From the NCBI RefSeq assembly GCF_000717595.1, contig NZ_JNZO01000018.1, positions 372,001 to 436,000 on the forward strand: a stretch of 64,000 bases of DNA, given 5' to 3'. A model generated the notes under the pieces. It saw only the letters and a program-made list of their open reading frames with translations. It was not told the origin of the DNA and did not search any database. This document shows positions 1-13,199 of this stretch, one piece after another. The stretch's first letter is position 1; each line of letters begins with the position of its first letter. The DNA comes from Streptomyces flavochromogenes. GTDB lineage: Bacteria; Actinomycetota; Actinomycetes; Streptomycetales; Streptomycetaceae. A program made the position numbers and the translations under genes.

Positions 1-477
1 GCGGGCGCCCTCGACGGTGTCGAGGACGAACTGTTCCGCTTCGGCCGGATCGTGTCCTCCAGCCCCGAGCTCCGCTCGGCGCTGACGGACAAGGCCGCCA
101 CGGCCACCGCCAAGGGCGAGCTGCTCCGCAGCCTGCTCGGCGGCAAGGCCAATGTCGCCACCGAGCGCCTGGTCGTCCGTCTGGTGACCCAGCCCCGGGG
201 ACGTAGCCTGGAAGCGGGACTCGAGTCCCTCTCCAAGCTCGCCGCGGCGCGCCGGGACCGGATGGTCGCCGTCGTCACCTCGGCGGTGCCGCTGTCGGAC
301 CAGCAGAAGCAGCGCCTCGGAGCCGTACTCGCCAAGCTGTACGGCCGCGAGATGCACCTGAACCTGGACGTGGACCCCGCGGTCCTCGGCGGGATCACGG
401 TGCAGGTCGGCGACGAGGTCATCAACGGATCGATCGCGGAGCGCCTCGACGAGGCGACCCGTCGACTGGCCGGCTGA
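1..477 (+). CDS. atpH: F1Fo ATP synthase delta subunit, 5' truncated
   Basis: This is the C-terminal 158 residues of the F1 delta (OSCP-like) subunit, part of the stalk joining F1 to the membrane sector. The frame is open from base 1, so the gene starts outside the window. The visible part has the family's conserved end, where [15 protein letters not shown] is followed by a region with [13 protein letters not shown] and then the terminal domain with [23 protein letters not shown]. It lies directly upstream of atpA with a 146-bp gap that holds a small hairpin. Assignment is secure from both sequence and position; only the start is missing. Confidence 0.95.
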   Translation, partial: AGALDGVEDELFRFGRIVSSSPELRSALTDKAATATAKGELLRSLLGGKANVATERLVVRLVTQPRGRSLEAGLESLSKLAAARRDRMVAVVTSAVPLSDQQKQRLGAVLAKLYGREMHLNLDVDPAVLGGITVQVGDEVINGSIAERLDEATRRLAG

Positions 478-559
478 CGACCGTCACCAGCACAAGGCAT
501 CACAGCTACACAGCATCACCAGCGGCCCGGTTGGGCCGTGCAGAGATTGCAGAAGATTC

Positions 560-577
560 CTGGGGGTCGGCCCCCAG
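560..577 (+). other. Small intercistronic hairpin between atpH and atpA
   Basis: CTGGGGG and CCCCCAG are separated by TCGG, giving a 7-bp perfect stem in the 146-bp atpH-atpA gap. There is no T-run, so it is more likely an mRNA processing or stability element than a full terminator. That role is inference. Confidence 0.4.
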
Positions 578-623
578 ACCCCTTAAGAAACTTCGGGCCC
601 AACAAGGAGAGCAGGGAACCCAG

Positions 624-2222
624 ATGGCGGAGCTCACGATCCGGCCGGAGGAGATCCGGGACGCACTGGAGAACTTTGTCCAGTCGTACCAGCCGGACGC
701 GGCCTCGCGCGAGGAGGTCGGCACGGTCAGCCTGGCCGGTGACGGTATCGCGAAGGTCGAGGGTCTTCCCTCGGCCATGGCGAACGAGCTGCTGAAGTTC
801 GAGGACGGGACCCTGGGTCTCGCGCTGAACCTCGAAGAGCGCGAGATCGGTGCGATCGTCCTCGGCGAGTTCAGTGGCATCGAGGAGGGTCAGTCGGTGC
901 AGCGCACCGGCGAGGTCCTCTCCGTCGGTGTCGGTGAGGGTTACCTGGGTCGCGTCGTCGACCCGCTCGGCAACCCGATCGACGGTCTCGGCGAGATCGC
1001 GACCGAGGGCCGCCGCGCCCTCGAGCTGCAGGCCCCGGGCGTTATGGCCCGTAAGTCGGTGCACGAGCCGATGGAGACCGGCTACAAGGCCGTCGACGCC
1101 ATGACGCCGGTCGGCCGTGGTCAGCGTCAGCTGATCATCGGTGACCGTCAGACCGGCAAGACCGCTCTGTGTGTCGACACGATCATCAACCAGCGCGACA
1201 ACTGGCGCTCGGGCGACGTGAACAAGCAGGTCCGCTGCATCTACGTCGCCGTCGGCCAGAAGGGCTCGACCATCGCGTCCGTGCGCGGCGCCCTGGAAGA
1301 GGCCGGTGCGCTCGAGTACACGACGATCGTCGCCGCCCCGGCGTCCGACCCGGCCGGCTTCAAGTACCTGGCGCCGTACACCGGCTCCGCCATCGGCCAG
1401 CACTGGATGTACCAGGGCAAGCACGTCCTGATCGTCTTCGACGACCTGTCGAAGCAGGCCGACGCCTACCGCGCCGTGTCGCTGCTGCTGCGCCGCCCGC
1501 CGGGCCGTGAGGCCTACCCGGGTGACGTCTTCTACCTGCACTCGCGTCTGCTCGAGCGCTGCGCGAAGCTCTCGGACGAGCTGGGTGCCGGTTCGATGAC
1601 CGGTCTTCCGATCGTCGAGACCAAGGCGAACGACGTGTCGGCGTTCATCCCGACCAACGTCATCTCCATCACCGACGGCCAGTGCTTCCTGGAGTCCGAC
1701 CTGTTCAACGCCGGCCAGCGTCCGGCCCTGAACGTCGGTATCTCGGTCTCGCGTGTCGGTGGCTCCGCCCAGCACAAGGCGATGAAGCAGATCTCCGGTC
1801 GCCTCCGCGTGGACCTGGCCCAGTTCCGTGAGCTCGAGGCGTTCGCCGCCTTCGGCTCCGACCTGGACGCCGCCTCCAAGGCACAGCTGGAGCGTGGACA
1901 GCGCATGGTCGAGCTGCTCAAGCAGGCTCAGTACCAGCCGATGCCCACCGAGAACCAGGTCGTCTCCGTCTGGGCCGGCACCACCGGCAAGATGGACGAT
2001 GTCCCGGTCGCCGACATCCGCCGCTTCGAGGCCGAGCTCCTGGCGTACCTCCGCCAGAACCACTCGGGCCTCATGACCTCCATCCGTGAGGGCGGCAAGA
2101 TGTCCGACGACACCCTGCAGGCCGTGGGCGACGCCATCGCGGAGTTCAAGAAGCAGTTCGAGACCTCTGACGGCAAGCTGCTGGGCGAGGACGCTCCTGC
2201 CGCCGTCAACGTCTCGAAGTGA
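624..2222 (+). CDS. atpA: F1Fo ATP synthase alpha subunit
   Basis: This 532-residue protein is the non-catalytic nucleotide-binding subunit of the F1 hexamer. The Walker A motif GDRQTGKT lies at residues 173-180, and the beta-barrel N-terminal domain (from about residue 30) and C-terminal helical domain are both present. The frame is open further upstream, but ATG 624 begins the conserved start [11 protein letters not shown] and follows an AAGGAGA Shine-Dalgarno element at 604-610. It is cotranscribed with atpG, which starts 20 bp after the stop. Length is normal for high-GC actinomycete alpha subunits. Identity is certain. Confidence 0.98.
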   Translation: MAELTIRPEEIRDALENFVQSYQPDAASREEVGTVSLAGDGIAKVEGLPSAMANELLKFEDGTLGLALNLEEREIGAIVLGEFSGIEEGQSVQRTGEVLSVGVGEGYLGRVVDPLGNPIDGLGEIATEGRRALELQAPGVMARKSVHEPMETGYKAVDAMTPVGRGQRQLIIGDRQTGKTALCVDTIINQRDNWRSGDVNKQVRCIYVAVGQKGSTIASVRGALEEAGALEYTTIVAAPASDPAGFKYLAPYTGSAIGQHWMYQGKHVLIVFDDLSKQADAYRAVSLLLRRPPGREAYPGDVFYLHSRLLERCAKLSDELGAGSMTGLPIVETKANDVSAFIPTNVISITDGQCFLESDLFNAGQRPALNVGISVSRVGGSAQHKAMKQISGRLRVDLAQFRELEAFAAFGSDLDAASKAQLERGQRMVELLKQAQYQPMPTENQVVSVWAGTTGKMDDVPVADIRRFEAELLAYLRQNHSGLMTSIREGGKMSDDTLQAVGDAIAEFKKQFETSDGKLLGEDAPAAVNVSK

Positions 2223-2242
2223 CGACGGAAGGGACCTGACTC

Positions 2243-4602
<2,360 letters not shown>

Positions 4603-4617
4603 GCCCCGTGCTCTCCC

Positions 4618-4649
4618 GAGGGGGGCGGGATTCCGGTCCCGCCCCCCTC
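4618..4649 (+). terminator. Intercistronic stem-loop between atpD and atpC
   Basis: A perfect 13-bp stem (GAGGGGGGCGGGA pairing with TCCCGCCCCCCTC) closes a 6-base loop, 15 bp after the atpD stop and 67 bp before atpC. It is strong enough to act as a partial terminator or RNase barrier. Such an element could lower the amount of epsilon message relative to alpha and beta, which is an inference. Confidence 0.65.
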
Positions 4650-4716
4650 ACCACGCCCCCTAGAATTGACCCCAACACCCGGCACGACCGCCGGGTGGTG
4701 ACCCGAGGAGCCACCC

Positions 4717-5091
4717 TTGGCTGCTGAGCTGCACGTCGAGCTGGTCGCCGCGGACCGGAGTGTCTGGTCCGGCGAGGCCACCCTGGTCATCGCGCGTACC
4801 ACCTCCGGCGACATCGGCGTCATGCCCGGCCACCAGCCGCTGCTCGGTGTGCTGGAGTCGGGCCCGGTGACCATCCGTACCAGTGAGGGCGCGACTGTCG
4901 TCGCCGCCGTCCACGGTGGATTCATCTCGTTCGCCGACGACAAGCTGTCTCTGCTCGCGGAGATCTGCGAGCTGGCGGACGAGATCGACGCCCAGCGCGC
5001 CGAGCGCGCGCTGGAGCGTGCGAAGTCGGATTCCGACGCGGCCGCCGAGCGGCGCGCCGATGTCCGGCTGCGCGCGGTAGCGGTCCGCTGA
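4717..5091 (+). CDS. atpC: F1Fo ATP synthase epsilon subunit
   Basis: This 124-residue protein is the small rotor-associated regulatory subunit that binds gamma and the c-ring. The N-terminal beta-sandwich is clear: AAELHVELVAADRSVWSG, then TTSGDIGVMPGHQPLLGVLESGPV, a family hallmark. It is followed by a short C-terminal helical hairpin ending in RRADVRLRAVAVR. The start is TTG at 4717, preceded by a good GAGGAG at 4705-4710; no ATG or GTG fits the conserved start as well. It is the last gene of the operon and is followed by a 17-bp-stem terminator. Confidence 0.96.
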   Translation: MAAELHVELVAADRSVWSGEATLVIARTTSGDIGVMPGHQPLLGVLESGPVTIRTSEGATVVAAVHGGFISFADDKLSLLAEICELADEIDAQRAERALERAKSDSDAAAERRADVRLRAVAVR

Positions 5092-5111
5092 CGGTCCGCG
5101 CAGAGTAGTGC

Positions 5112-5160
5112 CCTCAGCCGCGGCACGGCTGGAATTTTCCAGACCGTGCCGCGGCTGAGG
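5112..5160 (+). terminator. Terminator of the atp operon
   Basis: CCTCAGCCGCGGCACGG (5112-5128) pairs perfectly with CCGTGCCGCGGCTGAGG (5144-5160). The loop holds a second inner hairpin, CTGGAA-TT-TTCCAG, giving a very stable two-tier structure 21 bp after atpC. It lies on the expected strand for operon termination. Confidence 0.85.
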
Positions 5161-5233
5161 CGATGCAGATGCAGGTTGTATTCGGTTCTGCCGGCGGTGC
5201 CGGCTACGGGACGCAGCGAGGAGGTCGGTGAAG

Positions 5234-5680
5234 ATGTTCCTCGCTCTGCTCGTGTGCGGCCTGGTCGTCGCACTGGTGGTGATCGGGCTCTTCGTCTTCG
5301 GCTTGCGCCGGAGGCTGATTCAGCGTGCCGGCGGCACCTTCGACTGTTCGCTGCACTGGAACGTCCCGGACGAGCCGGATCCGAGCGGCAAGGGCTGGGT
5401 GTACGGCGTCGCCCGCTACAGCGGTGACGAGATCGCCTGGTTCCGTGTCTTCTCGTACGCGCCCCGCCCGCGCCGGACCCTGGAGCGTTCCTCCATCGTG
5501 GCCCTGGAGCGCCGGATGCCGGAGGGCGAGGAGGAGCTCGCGCTGCTCTCCGAGATGGTGATCCAGCCCTGTATGTACGAGGGCGTCCGCCTGGAGCTCG
5601 CGATGAGCGAGGACGCCCGGACGGGTTTCATGGCCTGGCTGGAGGCGGCGCCTCCCGGGCAGCGGGTCAACGTGGCCTGA
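5234..5680 (+). CDS. DUF2550 family membrane protein
   Basis: This 148-residue protein has one N-terminal transmembrane helix (MFLALLVCGLVVALVVIGLFVFGL) followed by a cytoplasmic domain rich in Arg/Glu. The domain has the DUF2550 pattern GGTFDCSLHW, then GWVYGVARYSGD and WFRVFSY, and ends AAPPGQRVNV. ATG 5234 is chosen because GAGGAGG (5218-5224) is 9 bases upstream; GTG 5228 is in frame but only 3 bases from that site. The gene sits behind atpC in Streptomyces genomes generally. Function is unknown; the constant position next to ATP synthase is its only functional hint. Confidence 0.85.
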   Translation: MFLALLVCGLVVALVVIGLFVFGLRRRLIQRAGGTFDCSLHWNVPDEPDPSGKGWVYGVARYSGDEIAWFRVFSYAPRPRRTLERSSIVALERRMPEGEEELALLSEMVIQPCMYEGVRLELAMSEDARTGFMAWLEAAPPGQRVNVA

Positions 5681-5689
5681 GACGTGAGA

Positions 5690-5724
5690 AAGCGGGGGAC
5701 GGCGTGCTGCGTCGTCCCCCGCTT
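5690..5724. terminator. Bidirectional terminator between DUF2550 gene and chiC
   Basis: AAGCGGGGGACG and CGTCCCCCGCTT form a 12-bp perfect stem with an 11-base loop between two convergent genes. It can serve both strands. Confidence 0.8.
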
Positions 5725-5735
5725 CGTCGTAGGTG

Positions 5736-7583
<1,848 letters not shown>

Positions 7584-7648
7584 CGGTGCTCCTCAAGTTG
7601 CGGACGGACATGGGTGGGGGTGGTCCGTGAAGATGCGCGCGCCCCGCG

Positions 7649-7677
7649 AGCGTAGGAAGGTCTGGACCAATCGTCAA
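7649..7677 (-). promoter_or_regulatory. chiC promoter
   Basis: Read on the minus strand, TTGACG (-35, at 7672-7677) is followed 17 bp later by TACGCT (-10, at 7649-7654). This fits a vegetative (HrdB-type) promoter and predicts a leader of about 60 bases before the TTG start at 7583. Confidence 0.75.
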
Positions 7678-7689
7678 GAGGTCCAGACC
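7659..7689. promoter_or_regulatory. Paired DasR-type operators over the chiC promoter
   Basis: Two near-identical 10-bp dyads, GGTCTGGACC (7659-7668) and GGTCCAGACC (7680-7689), have centres 21 bp apart. One lies between -35 and -10, the other just upstream of -35. Known Streptomyces chitinase promoters carry such paired repeats, and they resemble the DasR consensus (ACTGGTCTAGACCACT). DasR is the GntR repressor released by glucosamine-6-phosphate, so repression in the absence of chitin products is inferred. Confidence 0.8.
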
Positions 7690-7706
7690 AACGTCGCCGA
7701 GTCGGC

Positions 7707-8360
7707 TCAGACTCCCAACTCCTGTGCCAGGACAGCCGCTTGGACCCTGCTCCGCAGCGCCAGCTTCCCGAGCACCTTGCTGACATGGGTCTTCACCGTC
7801 GCCTCCGCCATGTCGAGCCGTACCGCGATCTCCGCGTTCGACAGGCCCTGGCCGAGCGTCGACAGGACCTGCCGCTCCCGGGGGGTCAGGACATCGAGCA
7901 CGGAGGGGTCCGTCTTCGCGGTCGACCGCACCGGAGCGCCCGTCGCCGCGAACTCCGCGATCAGCCGCCGGGTCACCGCGGGAGCGATCAGCCCCTCGCC
8001 GCGCGCCACCGTCCGGACCGCCTCGATCAGCTCCCGCGCCTCCGCGTTCTTCAGCAGGAAGCCCGAAGCCCCCGCCCGCAGCGCCCCGAAGACATACGCG
8101 TCGAGATCGAAGGTCGTCAGGACCAGCACATCGGCGAGGCCCTCCGACACGACGATCCCGGTCGCCGTCACCCCGTCCATCCGGGGCATCTGCACATCCA
8201 TCAGGACCAGATCGGGGCGCAGCTCGCGGGCGAGCTCCACCGCCCGCTCGCCGTCCGCCGCCTCGCCGACGACCTCGATGTCCGGTGCGCTGCCCAGGAT
8301 GAGCACAAGCCCCGCCCGTACCGCGGACTGGTCTTCGGCGACCACCACCCGCACTGTCAT
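7707..8360 (-). CDS. chiR: NarL/LuxR-type response regulator, ChiR-like
   Basis: This 217-residue two-component regulator has an N-terminal receiver domain (VVVAEDQSAVRAGL start, phospho-acceptor Asp55 in LVLMDVQMP, the TTFD switch region and the conserved lysine in LLKNA) and a C-terminal LuxR-type helix-turn-helix (LTPREREVL-like segment, then GLSNAEIAVRLDMAEATVKTHVSKVL). Its ATG overlaps the kinase stop as ATGA. In Streptomyces the ChiS/ChiR pair upstream of chiC is described as needed for chitin-induced chiC expression; position and family both fit. The symbol rests on this context, not on a search. Confidence 0.85.
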   Translation of the reverse strand: MTVRVVVAEDQSAVRAGLVLILGSAPDIEVVGEAADGERAVELARELRPDLVLMDVQMPRMDGVTATGIVVSEGLADVLVLTTFDLDAYVFGALRAGASGFLLKNAEARELIEAVRTVARGEGLIAPAVTRRLIAEFAATGAPVRSTAKTDPSVLDVLTPRERQVLSTLGQGLSNAEIAVRLDMAEATVKTHVSKVLGKLALRSRVQAAVLAQELGV

Positions 8361-9553
8361 GCCCGCTCCTCGTCTTTCACGTCCATGGGCAGTTCCGCCC
8401 TGACCTGCCACTGCTTCCGCCCGTCGAGGTCCGTCACCGGACCCGCCTCGAAGGCGCCGCCGAGCAGGTCCACCCGCTCCCGCATCCCCACAAGGCCGGC
8501 GCCCGAACCGGGCGCGGTCGGGCCGGGGCGTTCCCCGAGCGGACTCGTCACCTCGACGGTAAGGGTCACCCGTCCGCCGGTGAGGACCACCCTGACCTCG
8601 CCCGGAGCCGCGTGCTTGAGCGCGTTCGTCAGGGACTCCTGCGCGATCCGGTACGCGGCCAGTTCCACCGGCGCCGGGAGGGACTCCGTCGACTCCCGGC
8701 CGTCCTCCAGGACGAGGTCGAGACCGCTCGGCCCCGCGTTGGCCCGCGCCTGGGCGATCAGGGCGTCCAGACCTGCGAGGGTGGGCGCGGCGGCCGGCTC
8801 CGGGTCGCCGCCGCTGTCCCGGAGGAGGCCGATGAGCCGCCGCATCTCCGAGAGGCCGGCGACGCTGTTCTCCCGGATCACGGTCAGCGCCTGCCGGGTG
8901 GTGGCCGGTTCGTCGATCGACATCGCCGCGGTGGAGTGGATCGCGATGGCCGAGAGGTGGTTCGCGACCATATCGTGCAGTTCGCGCGCCATCCGGGCCC
9001 GCTCGGCGACGACGGCCTGGGTGCGGTCCATCTCGGCGAGCAGTGCGGTCTGCTCCGCGCGGAGCAGGGCGGCGTCGGTGGCCTGGCGGTGATTGCGGAC
9101 GATCGCTCCGGTCAGCGCGGGCAGGAACGAGATCATGCCGGTGATCAGGCCGACCACCAGAGCGATCGCGTTCTGCCACCAGACCAGGAAGCCGATCGTC
9201 AGGCCGATCGTGATGAGCCCGGTCAGATACGGGATGCGCCGGGCGGCGGCGGCCGTCCCGTACAGCACGGCCGCGTAGACCAGGTCCGTGAACATCAGCG
9301 CGGTCACGAGCGTGCCGTAGGTGAACTGGTCCGCCACGAGGGCGACCGTGCCCACGTTGAGGGCGGTCAACGGCCTCGTCCGGCGCAGCGCCAGCATCGC
9401 GGTCATGACGAACAGCGGGATCAGGGTCGCCCAGCGCGCGGTGATCATCCGGTCGGTCTGGGTGTGCAGTCCGAAGGACCACATCAGCAGACCGATGGCG
9501 AGGCCGCCGGCGGCCATGAGCAGGTCGAGGCGGTGCGGTCGGGGGAGTGTCAC
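8357..9553 (-). CDS. chiS: Sensor histidine kinase, ChiS-like
   Basis: This is a membrane sensor kinase of about 398 residues. The first half has several hydrophobic segments (LLMAAGGLAIGLLMW and four or five more), then a HisKA_3 dimerisation region with ARMARELHDMVANHLSAI, where the His is the phosphorylation site. A HATPase_c domain follows, with the GAGLVGMRERVDLLGG signature. GTG 9553 is preferred because it places the first membrane helix near the N-terminus; the frame continues to GTG 9634, and neither start has a convincing ribosome site. Its stop overlaps the regulator start, so the pair is co-translated. The small number of extracellular residues suggests sensing in or near the membrane. 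Confidence 0.8.
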   Translation of the reverse strand: MTLPRPHRLDLLMAAGGLAIGLLMWSFGLHTQTDRMITARWATLIPLFVMTAMLALRRTRPLTALNVGTVALVADQFTYGTLVTALMFTDLVYAAVLYGTAAAARRIPYLTGLITIGLTIGFLVWWQNAIALVVGLITGMISFLPALTGAIVRNHRQATDAALLRAEQTALLAEMDRTQAVVAERARMARELHDMVANHLSAIAIHSTAAMSIDEPATTRQALTVIRENSVAGLSEMRRLIGLLRDSGGDPEPAAAPTLAGLDALIAQARANAGPSGLDLVLEDGRESTESLPAPVELAAYRIAQESLTNALKHAAPGEVRVVLTGGRVTLTVEVTSPLGERPGPTAPGSGAGLVGMRERVDLLGGAFEAGPVTDLDGRKQWQVRAELPMDVKDEERA

Positions 9554-9705
9554 GTTCCCATCCAACACGGCGCGCCCGCCCCGGGCCTCGCCGTCCAGGC
9601 CGATCCGCTCCTCCGTCGAAGGATGTAGTCGCACGTCGTCATCGGCGACGACGATCCGGGCGGACCGCCGGGGGACGCTGAGGGGGTACCGAAAGGGGAA
9701 CCGTC

Positions 9706-10329
9706 GTGATCGTCACGCTGATCGTCATCTGCGAGGTGGGCTTCTGGGTCCTGCTGGCAGCCGGCCTCGCCACCCGCTACCTCCTGAAGATGCCCCGGAC
9801 GGGTATCGCGCTGCTGCTCTGCGAGCCGCTCCTGGAGGTTCTCCTCCTCGTCGTCACCGCGATCGATCTCAAGAACGGCGCCGACCCCAGCTGGAAGCAC
9901 GGTCTCGCCGCCCTCTACATCGGCTACACCGTCGGCCACGGCCACCGCACCGTGAAGTGGCTCGACGGCCACGCCGCCCACCGCTTCGGCGGCGCGCCCC
10001 GGCCCCCGAAGCCGCCGCAGTACGGGATGGCCCGCGCCCGCCACGAGGGCAAGGTCTGGCTCGGCTCGGTCACGGCGGCGGCCGTCGCCTCGGGGCTGCT
10101 GCTCCTGGCCGCCCTGTACGTCGGCGACGACGGGAACACCGACAGTCTCCACGGCTGGATCTTCGTCGCCTGGCGGGCGGCGGGCATCCACGGCCTGATC
10201 GCGCTCAGCTACGCGATCTGGCCGCGGAAGGCCCCTGGGGGAGAGGTCTCAGCGGTCCCCGCCCGGGACCCACAGCACGTCCCCGACCTCCTTGTTCGCC
10301 GTCCGGGCAAGGATGAAGAGCAGGTCTGA
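9706..10329 (+). CDS. Conserved multi-pass membrane protein
   Basis: This 207-residue protein has about four or five hydrophobic helices: one at the N-terminus (VTLIVICEVGFWVLLAAGLATRYLL), LLLCEPLLEVLLLVVTAI, a short HGLAALYIGYTVGHGH segment, VTAAAVASGLLLLAALYV and HGLIALSYAIW. GTG 9706 has a GAAAGGGGAA ribosome site. No catalytic motif is recognised and no function is assigned. Its last 81 bp run into the 3' end of the convergent adenosyltransferase gene; the C-terminal residues after IWPRK look like read-through of that antisense sequence. It is divergent from chiS. Confidence 0.7.
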   Translation: MIVTLIVICEVGFWVLLAAGLATRYLLKMPRTGIALLLCEPLLEVLLLVVTAIDLKNGADPSWKHGLAALYIGYTVGHGHRTVKWLDGHAAHRFGGAPRPPKPPQYGMARARHEGKVWLGSVTAAAVASGLLLLAALYVGDDGNTDSLHGWIFVAWRAAGIHGLIALSYAIWPRKAPGGEVSAVPARDPQHVPDLLVRRPGKDEEQV

Positions 10330-10821
10330 GAGGCGGTTGAGGTACGTGGCGGTCAGGGCGTTCATCGTCTCGCCGTGCGCCTCCAGGGCCGCCCAGGTCG
10401 AGCGCTCCGCCCGCCGGACCACCGTGCACGCCTGGTGCAGCAGCGCCGCCCCGGGCGTGCCGCCCGGCAGGATGAAGGAGCGCAGCTTGTCGAGCTGCTC
10501 CAGGAAGAGGTCGCAGTCGGCCTCCAGCTTGTCGACGTACGACTGCTCGACCCGCAGCGGCGGGTACTTCGGGTCCTCGACCACCGGAGTGCAGAGGTCG
10601 GCGCCCACGTCGAACAGGTCGTTCTGCACCCGGACGAGGACCTTCACGACCTCCCCGTCGAGCTGCCCGAGGGCGATCGCCGTACCGATGGCGGCGTTGG
10701 CCTCGTTGGCGTCGGCGTAGGCCGAGATCCGCAGATCCGTCTTGGCGGTCCTGCTCATGTCGCCGAGCGCCGTGGTGCCCTGGTCGCCGGTACGGGTGTA
10801 GATGCGTGTCAGATTGACCAT
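10249..10821 (-). CDS. PduO-type ATP:cob(I)alamin adenosyltransferase
   Basis: This 190-residue enzyme transfers adenosyl from ATP to cob(I)alamin, making coenzyme B12. The N-terminus has the PduO ATP-binding motif TRTGDQGTTALGD. The conserved middle helices (RVQNDLFDVGADL, then FILPGGTPGAALLHQACTVVRRAER) and the C-terminal LNRLSDLLFILAR signature all fit. It supplies the cofactor for mutases such as IcmA, encoded 40 kb away in this window together with MeaB and the epimerase. The ATG at 10821 is clear. The 3' end overlaps the convergent membrane-protein gene by 81 bp. Confidence 0.95.
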   Translation of the reverse strand: MVNLTRIYTRTGDQGTTALGDMSRTAKTDLRISAYADANEANAAIGTAIALGQLDGEVVKVLVRVQNDLFDVGADLCTPVVEDPKYPPLRVEQSYVDKLEADCDLFLEQLDKLRSFILPGGTPGAALLHQACTVVRRAERSTWAALEAHGETMNALTATYLNRLSDLLFILARTANKEVGDVLWVPGGDR

Positions 10822-10834
10822 GGGACCAGCCTAG

Positions 10835-11584
10835 TTAGGCGATGGCCTTCTGGAACGTCCGTGTGCCGACCGTCACGGCGAGCGCCGCGACGCCTAGGGC
10901 GACGAGCACTCCGTACAGCAGCGTCGGTGTCGTGTAGTGCCCGACGTACGCCTCCCGGACCGCGTCCACCAGATGGCGGAACGGCATCAGGCGGGAGAGG
11001 GCGTCCAGCCAGCCGGGGGCGAGGGTCATCGGCAGCATCAGGCCCGACAGCAGCATCGCCGGCATCGCGAGCGTGTTGATCGCGGGTCCGAACTCCTGCG
11101 GGGTCCGCAGCTTCAGGGCGAGCGCGTACGACAGGGAGGCCAGGGCCACCGAGAGCAGCGCGACGAAGCCGAAGCCGATCAGGATGCCGGCGAGCGGCGC
11201 CCTGAGGCCCATCGGCAGGGCGATCAGGACGAGCAGTGCCGCCTGGAAGACGAAGAGGGCGGCGTCCCGCAGGACCCGGCCGAGCAGCAGGGCGAGCCGG
11301 CTCACCGGGGTGACCCGCATCCGGTCGAACACGCCCCAGTTCTTCTCCATGATGATCGAGAAGCCGGCGAACGAGGCGCCGAAGAGCCCCAGTTGGAGCA
11401 GGAGTCCGGGGACGAGGATCTGCCAGGAGTCGCCCTCGGTGCCGAGCGGCAGCCCGGTGAGCAGCGGCCCGAAGAGCAGCAGGTAGAGCAGCGGCATCAG
11501 GGCGCCGAAGAAGATCTGGAACGGGGAGCGCAGGGTCTGGCGGGCGTAGCGATCGAAGAGGAGCGCGGTGTCGTGGAGAAGCAT
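10835..11584 (-). CDS. ABC-2 type exporter permease (DrrB-like)
   Basis: This 249-residue integral membrane protein has six predicted helices and the ABC-2 pattern, with FFGALMPLLYLLLFGPLL at the start and the conserved NTLAMPAMLLSGLMLP and MPFRHLVDAVREAY segments near the end. It pairs with the ATPase gene 35 bp upstream to form a drug- or lipid-type exporter. ATG 11584 is preferred over longer in-frame starts because they would overlap the ATPase gene. The adjacent divergent TetR gene suggests drug- or metabolite-induced export; the substrate cannot be read from sequence. Confidence 0.88.
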   Translation of the reverse strand: MLLHDTALLFDRYARQTLRSPFQIFFGALMPLLYLLLFGPLLTGLPLGTEGDSWQILVPGLLLQLGLFGASFAGFSIIMEKNWGVFDRMRVTPVSRLALLLGRVLRDAALFVFQAALLVLIALPMGLRAPLAGILIGFGFVALLSVALASLSYALALKLRTPQEFGPAINTLAMPAMLLSGLMLPMTLAPGWLDALSRLMPFRHLVDAVREAYVGHYTTPTLLYGVLVALGVAALAVTVGTRTFQKAIA

Positions 11585-11619
11585 CGGATGTCCTGAGGAC
11601 GTGAGGGGACCGGGAGGTC

Positions 11620-12393
<774 letters not shown>

Positions 12394-12415
12394 GGCGACT
12401 ACAAAAACAGAGTCA

Positions 12416-12446
12416 CTGAAATTTTGCAACGCCTCCAAAATTTCAG
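12416..12446. promoter_or_regulatory. Inverted repeat operator between ABC genes and TetR gene
   Basis: CTGAAATTTTG (12416-12426) and CAAAATTTCAG (12436-12446) form a perfect 11-bp inverted repeat with a 9-base spacer. It is strikingly AT-rich for this genome and lies 23 bp upstream of the exporter ATPase start, so it probably overlaps that promoter. Likely the operator of the adjacent TetR protein. Confidence 0.75.
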
Positions 12447-12468
12447 CGCAGGCAAGATTGGTGAGGTG

Positions 12469-12480
12469 CTGAAATTTCAG
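12469..12480. promoter_or_regulatory. Second palindromic operator, 10 bp before the TetR start
   Basis: CTGAAATTTCAG is a perfect 12-bp palindrome sharing the CTGAAATTT half-site with the larger repeat upstream. It sits immediately before the ribosome site of the TetR gene, consistent with autoregulation. Confidence 0.72.
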
Positions 12481-12490
12481 GGAGCCTAGG

Positions 12491-13138
12491 ATGAGGGGCA
12501 TGGCCGAGGGACTCAGGGAACGCAAGAAGCGCGAGACGAAGCAGCGGATCTCGGACATCGCGACCGGGCTCTTCCTGGAGCGCGGCTTCGTCCATGTGAC
12601 CGTCGCGGACGTCGCCGAGGCGGCGGACGTGTCCGTCAACACGGTGTACAACTACTTCCCGGCCAAGGAGGACCTCTTCCTCGACCGGATGGACGGCGTC
12701 ACCCAGCGCCTCGCCCGCGCGATCCGCGGCCGCGACCGGGGGGAGTCCGCCGCGCGGGCCGTCCTGCGCGAACTCCGCCAGGACATCGGGGCCGTATCAC
12801 CCGCGTACGGACTCATGGACGGCTTCGACGCCTTCATGAACGTCATCGAGCACGCCCCCACCCTCAAGGCCCGGCTCTTCCACGTCCAGCAGCAGGTCCA
12901 CGACGCCGTCGTCACCACCCTCCGCGAGGAGACCGGCGCCGCCGCCGAGGACCCGCTGCCGCTGCTCGTCGGCGGACAGCTCGCCTGGATCGAGAGCACC
13001 GTCGTCGGCTACATCACCCGCGCGATGACCACCGGGGGCAGGGCGACCGCCGTCTCCCGCGAAGCGCTCGTGCTCCTCGACGAGATCGAGGAGCTGCTGA
13101 GCGAGAAGGTGCTGGACTACGCGGTACGCGAGGGCTGA
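12491..13138 (+). CDS. TetR-family regulator of the adjacent ABC exporter
   Basis: This 215-residue protein has an N-terminal TetR helix-turn-helix (RERKKRETKQRISDIATGLFLERGF, then VTVADVAEAADVSVNTVYNYFPAKEDLF) and a helical ligand-binding C-terminal domain without recognisable ligand features. ATG 12491 has GGGAG six bases upstream; ATG 12500 is an in-frame alternative. It is divergent from the DrrAB-like genes, and the 97-bp gap holds two operators with the same half-site, so it most likely represses both the exporter and itself. Confidence 0.88.
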   Translation: MRGMAEGLRERKKRETKQRISDIATGLFLERGFVHVTVADVAEAADVSVNTVYNYFPAKEDLFLDRMDGVTQRLARAIRGRDRGESAARAVLRELRQDIGAVSPAYGLMDGFDAFMNVIEHAPTLKARLFHVQQQVHDAVVTTLREETGAAAEDPLPLLVGGQLAWIESTVVGYITRAMTTGGRATAVSREALVLLDEIEELLSEKVLDYAVREG

Positions 13139-13199
13139 CGGGGGCACCGCGCCCCGGGCGACGCCGGCGCCGCGGTCCGGGGACGGCGAGGGCCCCCGG

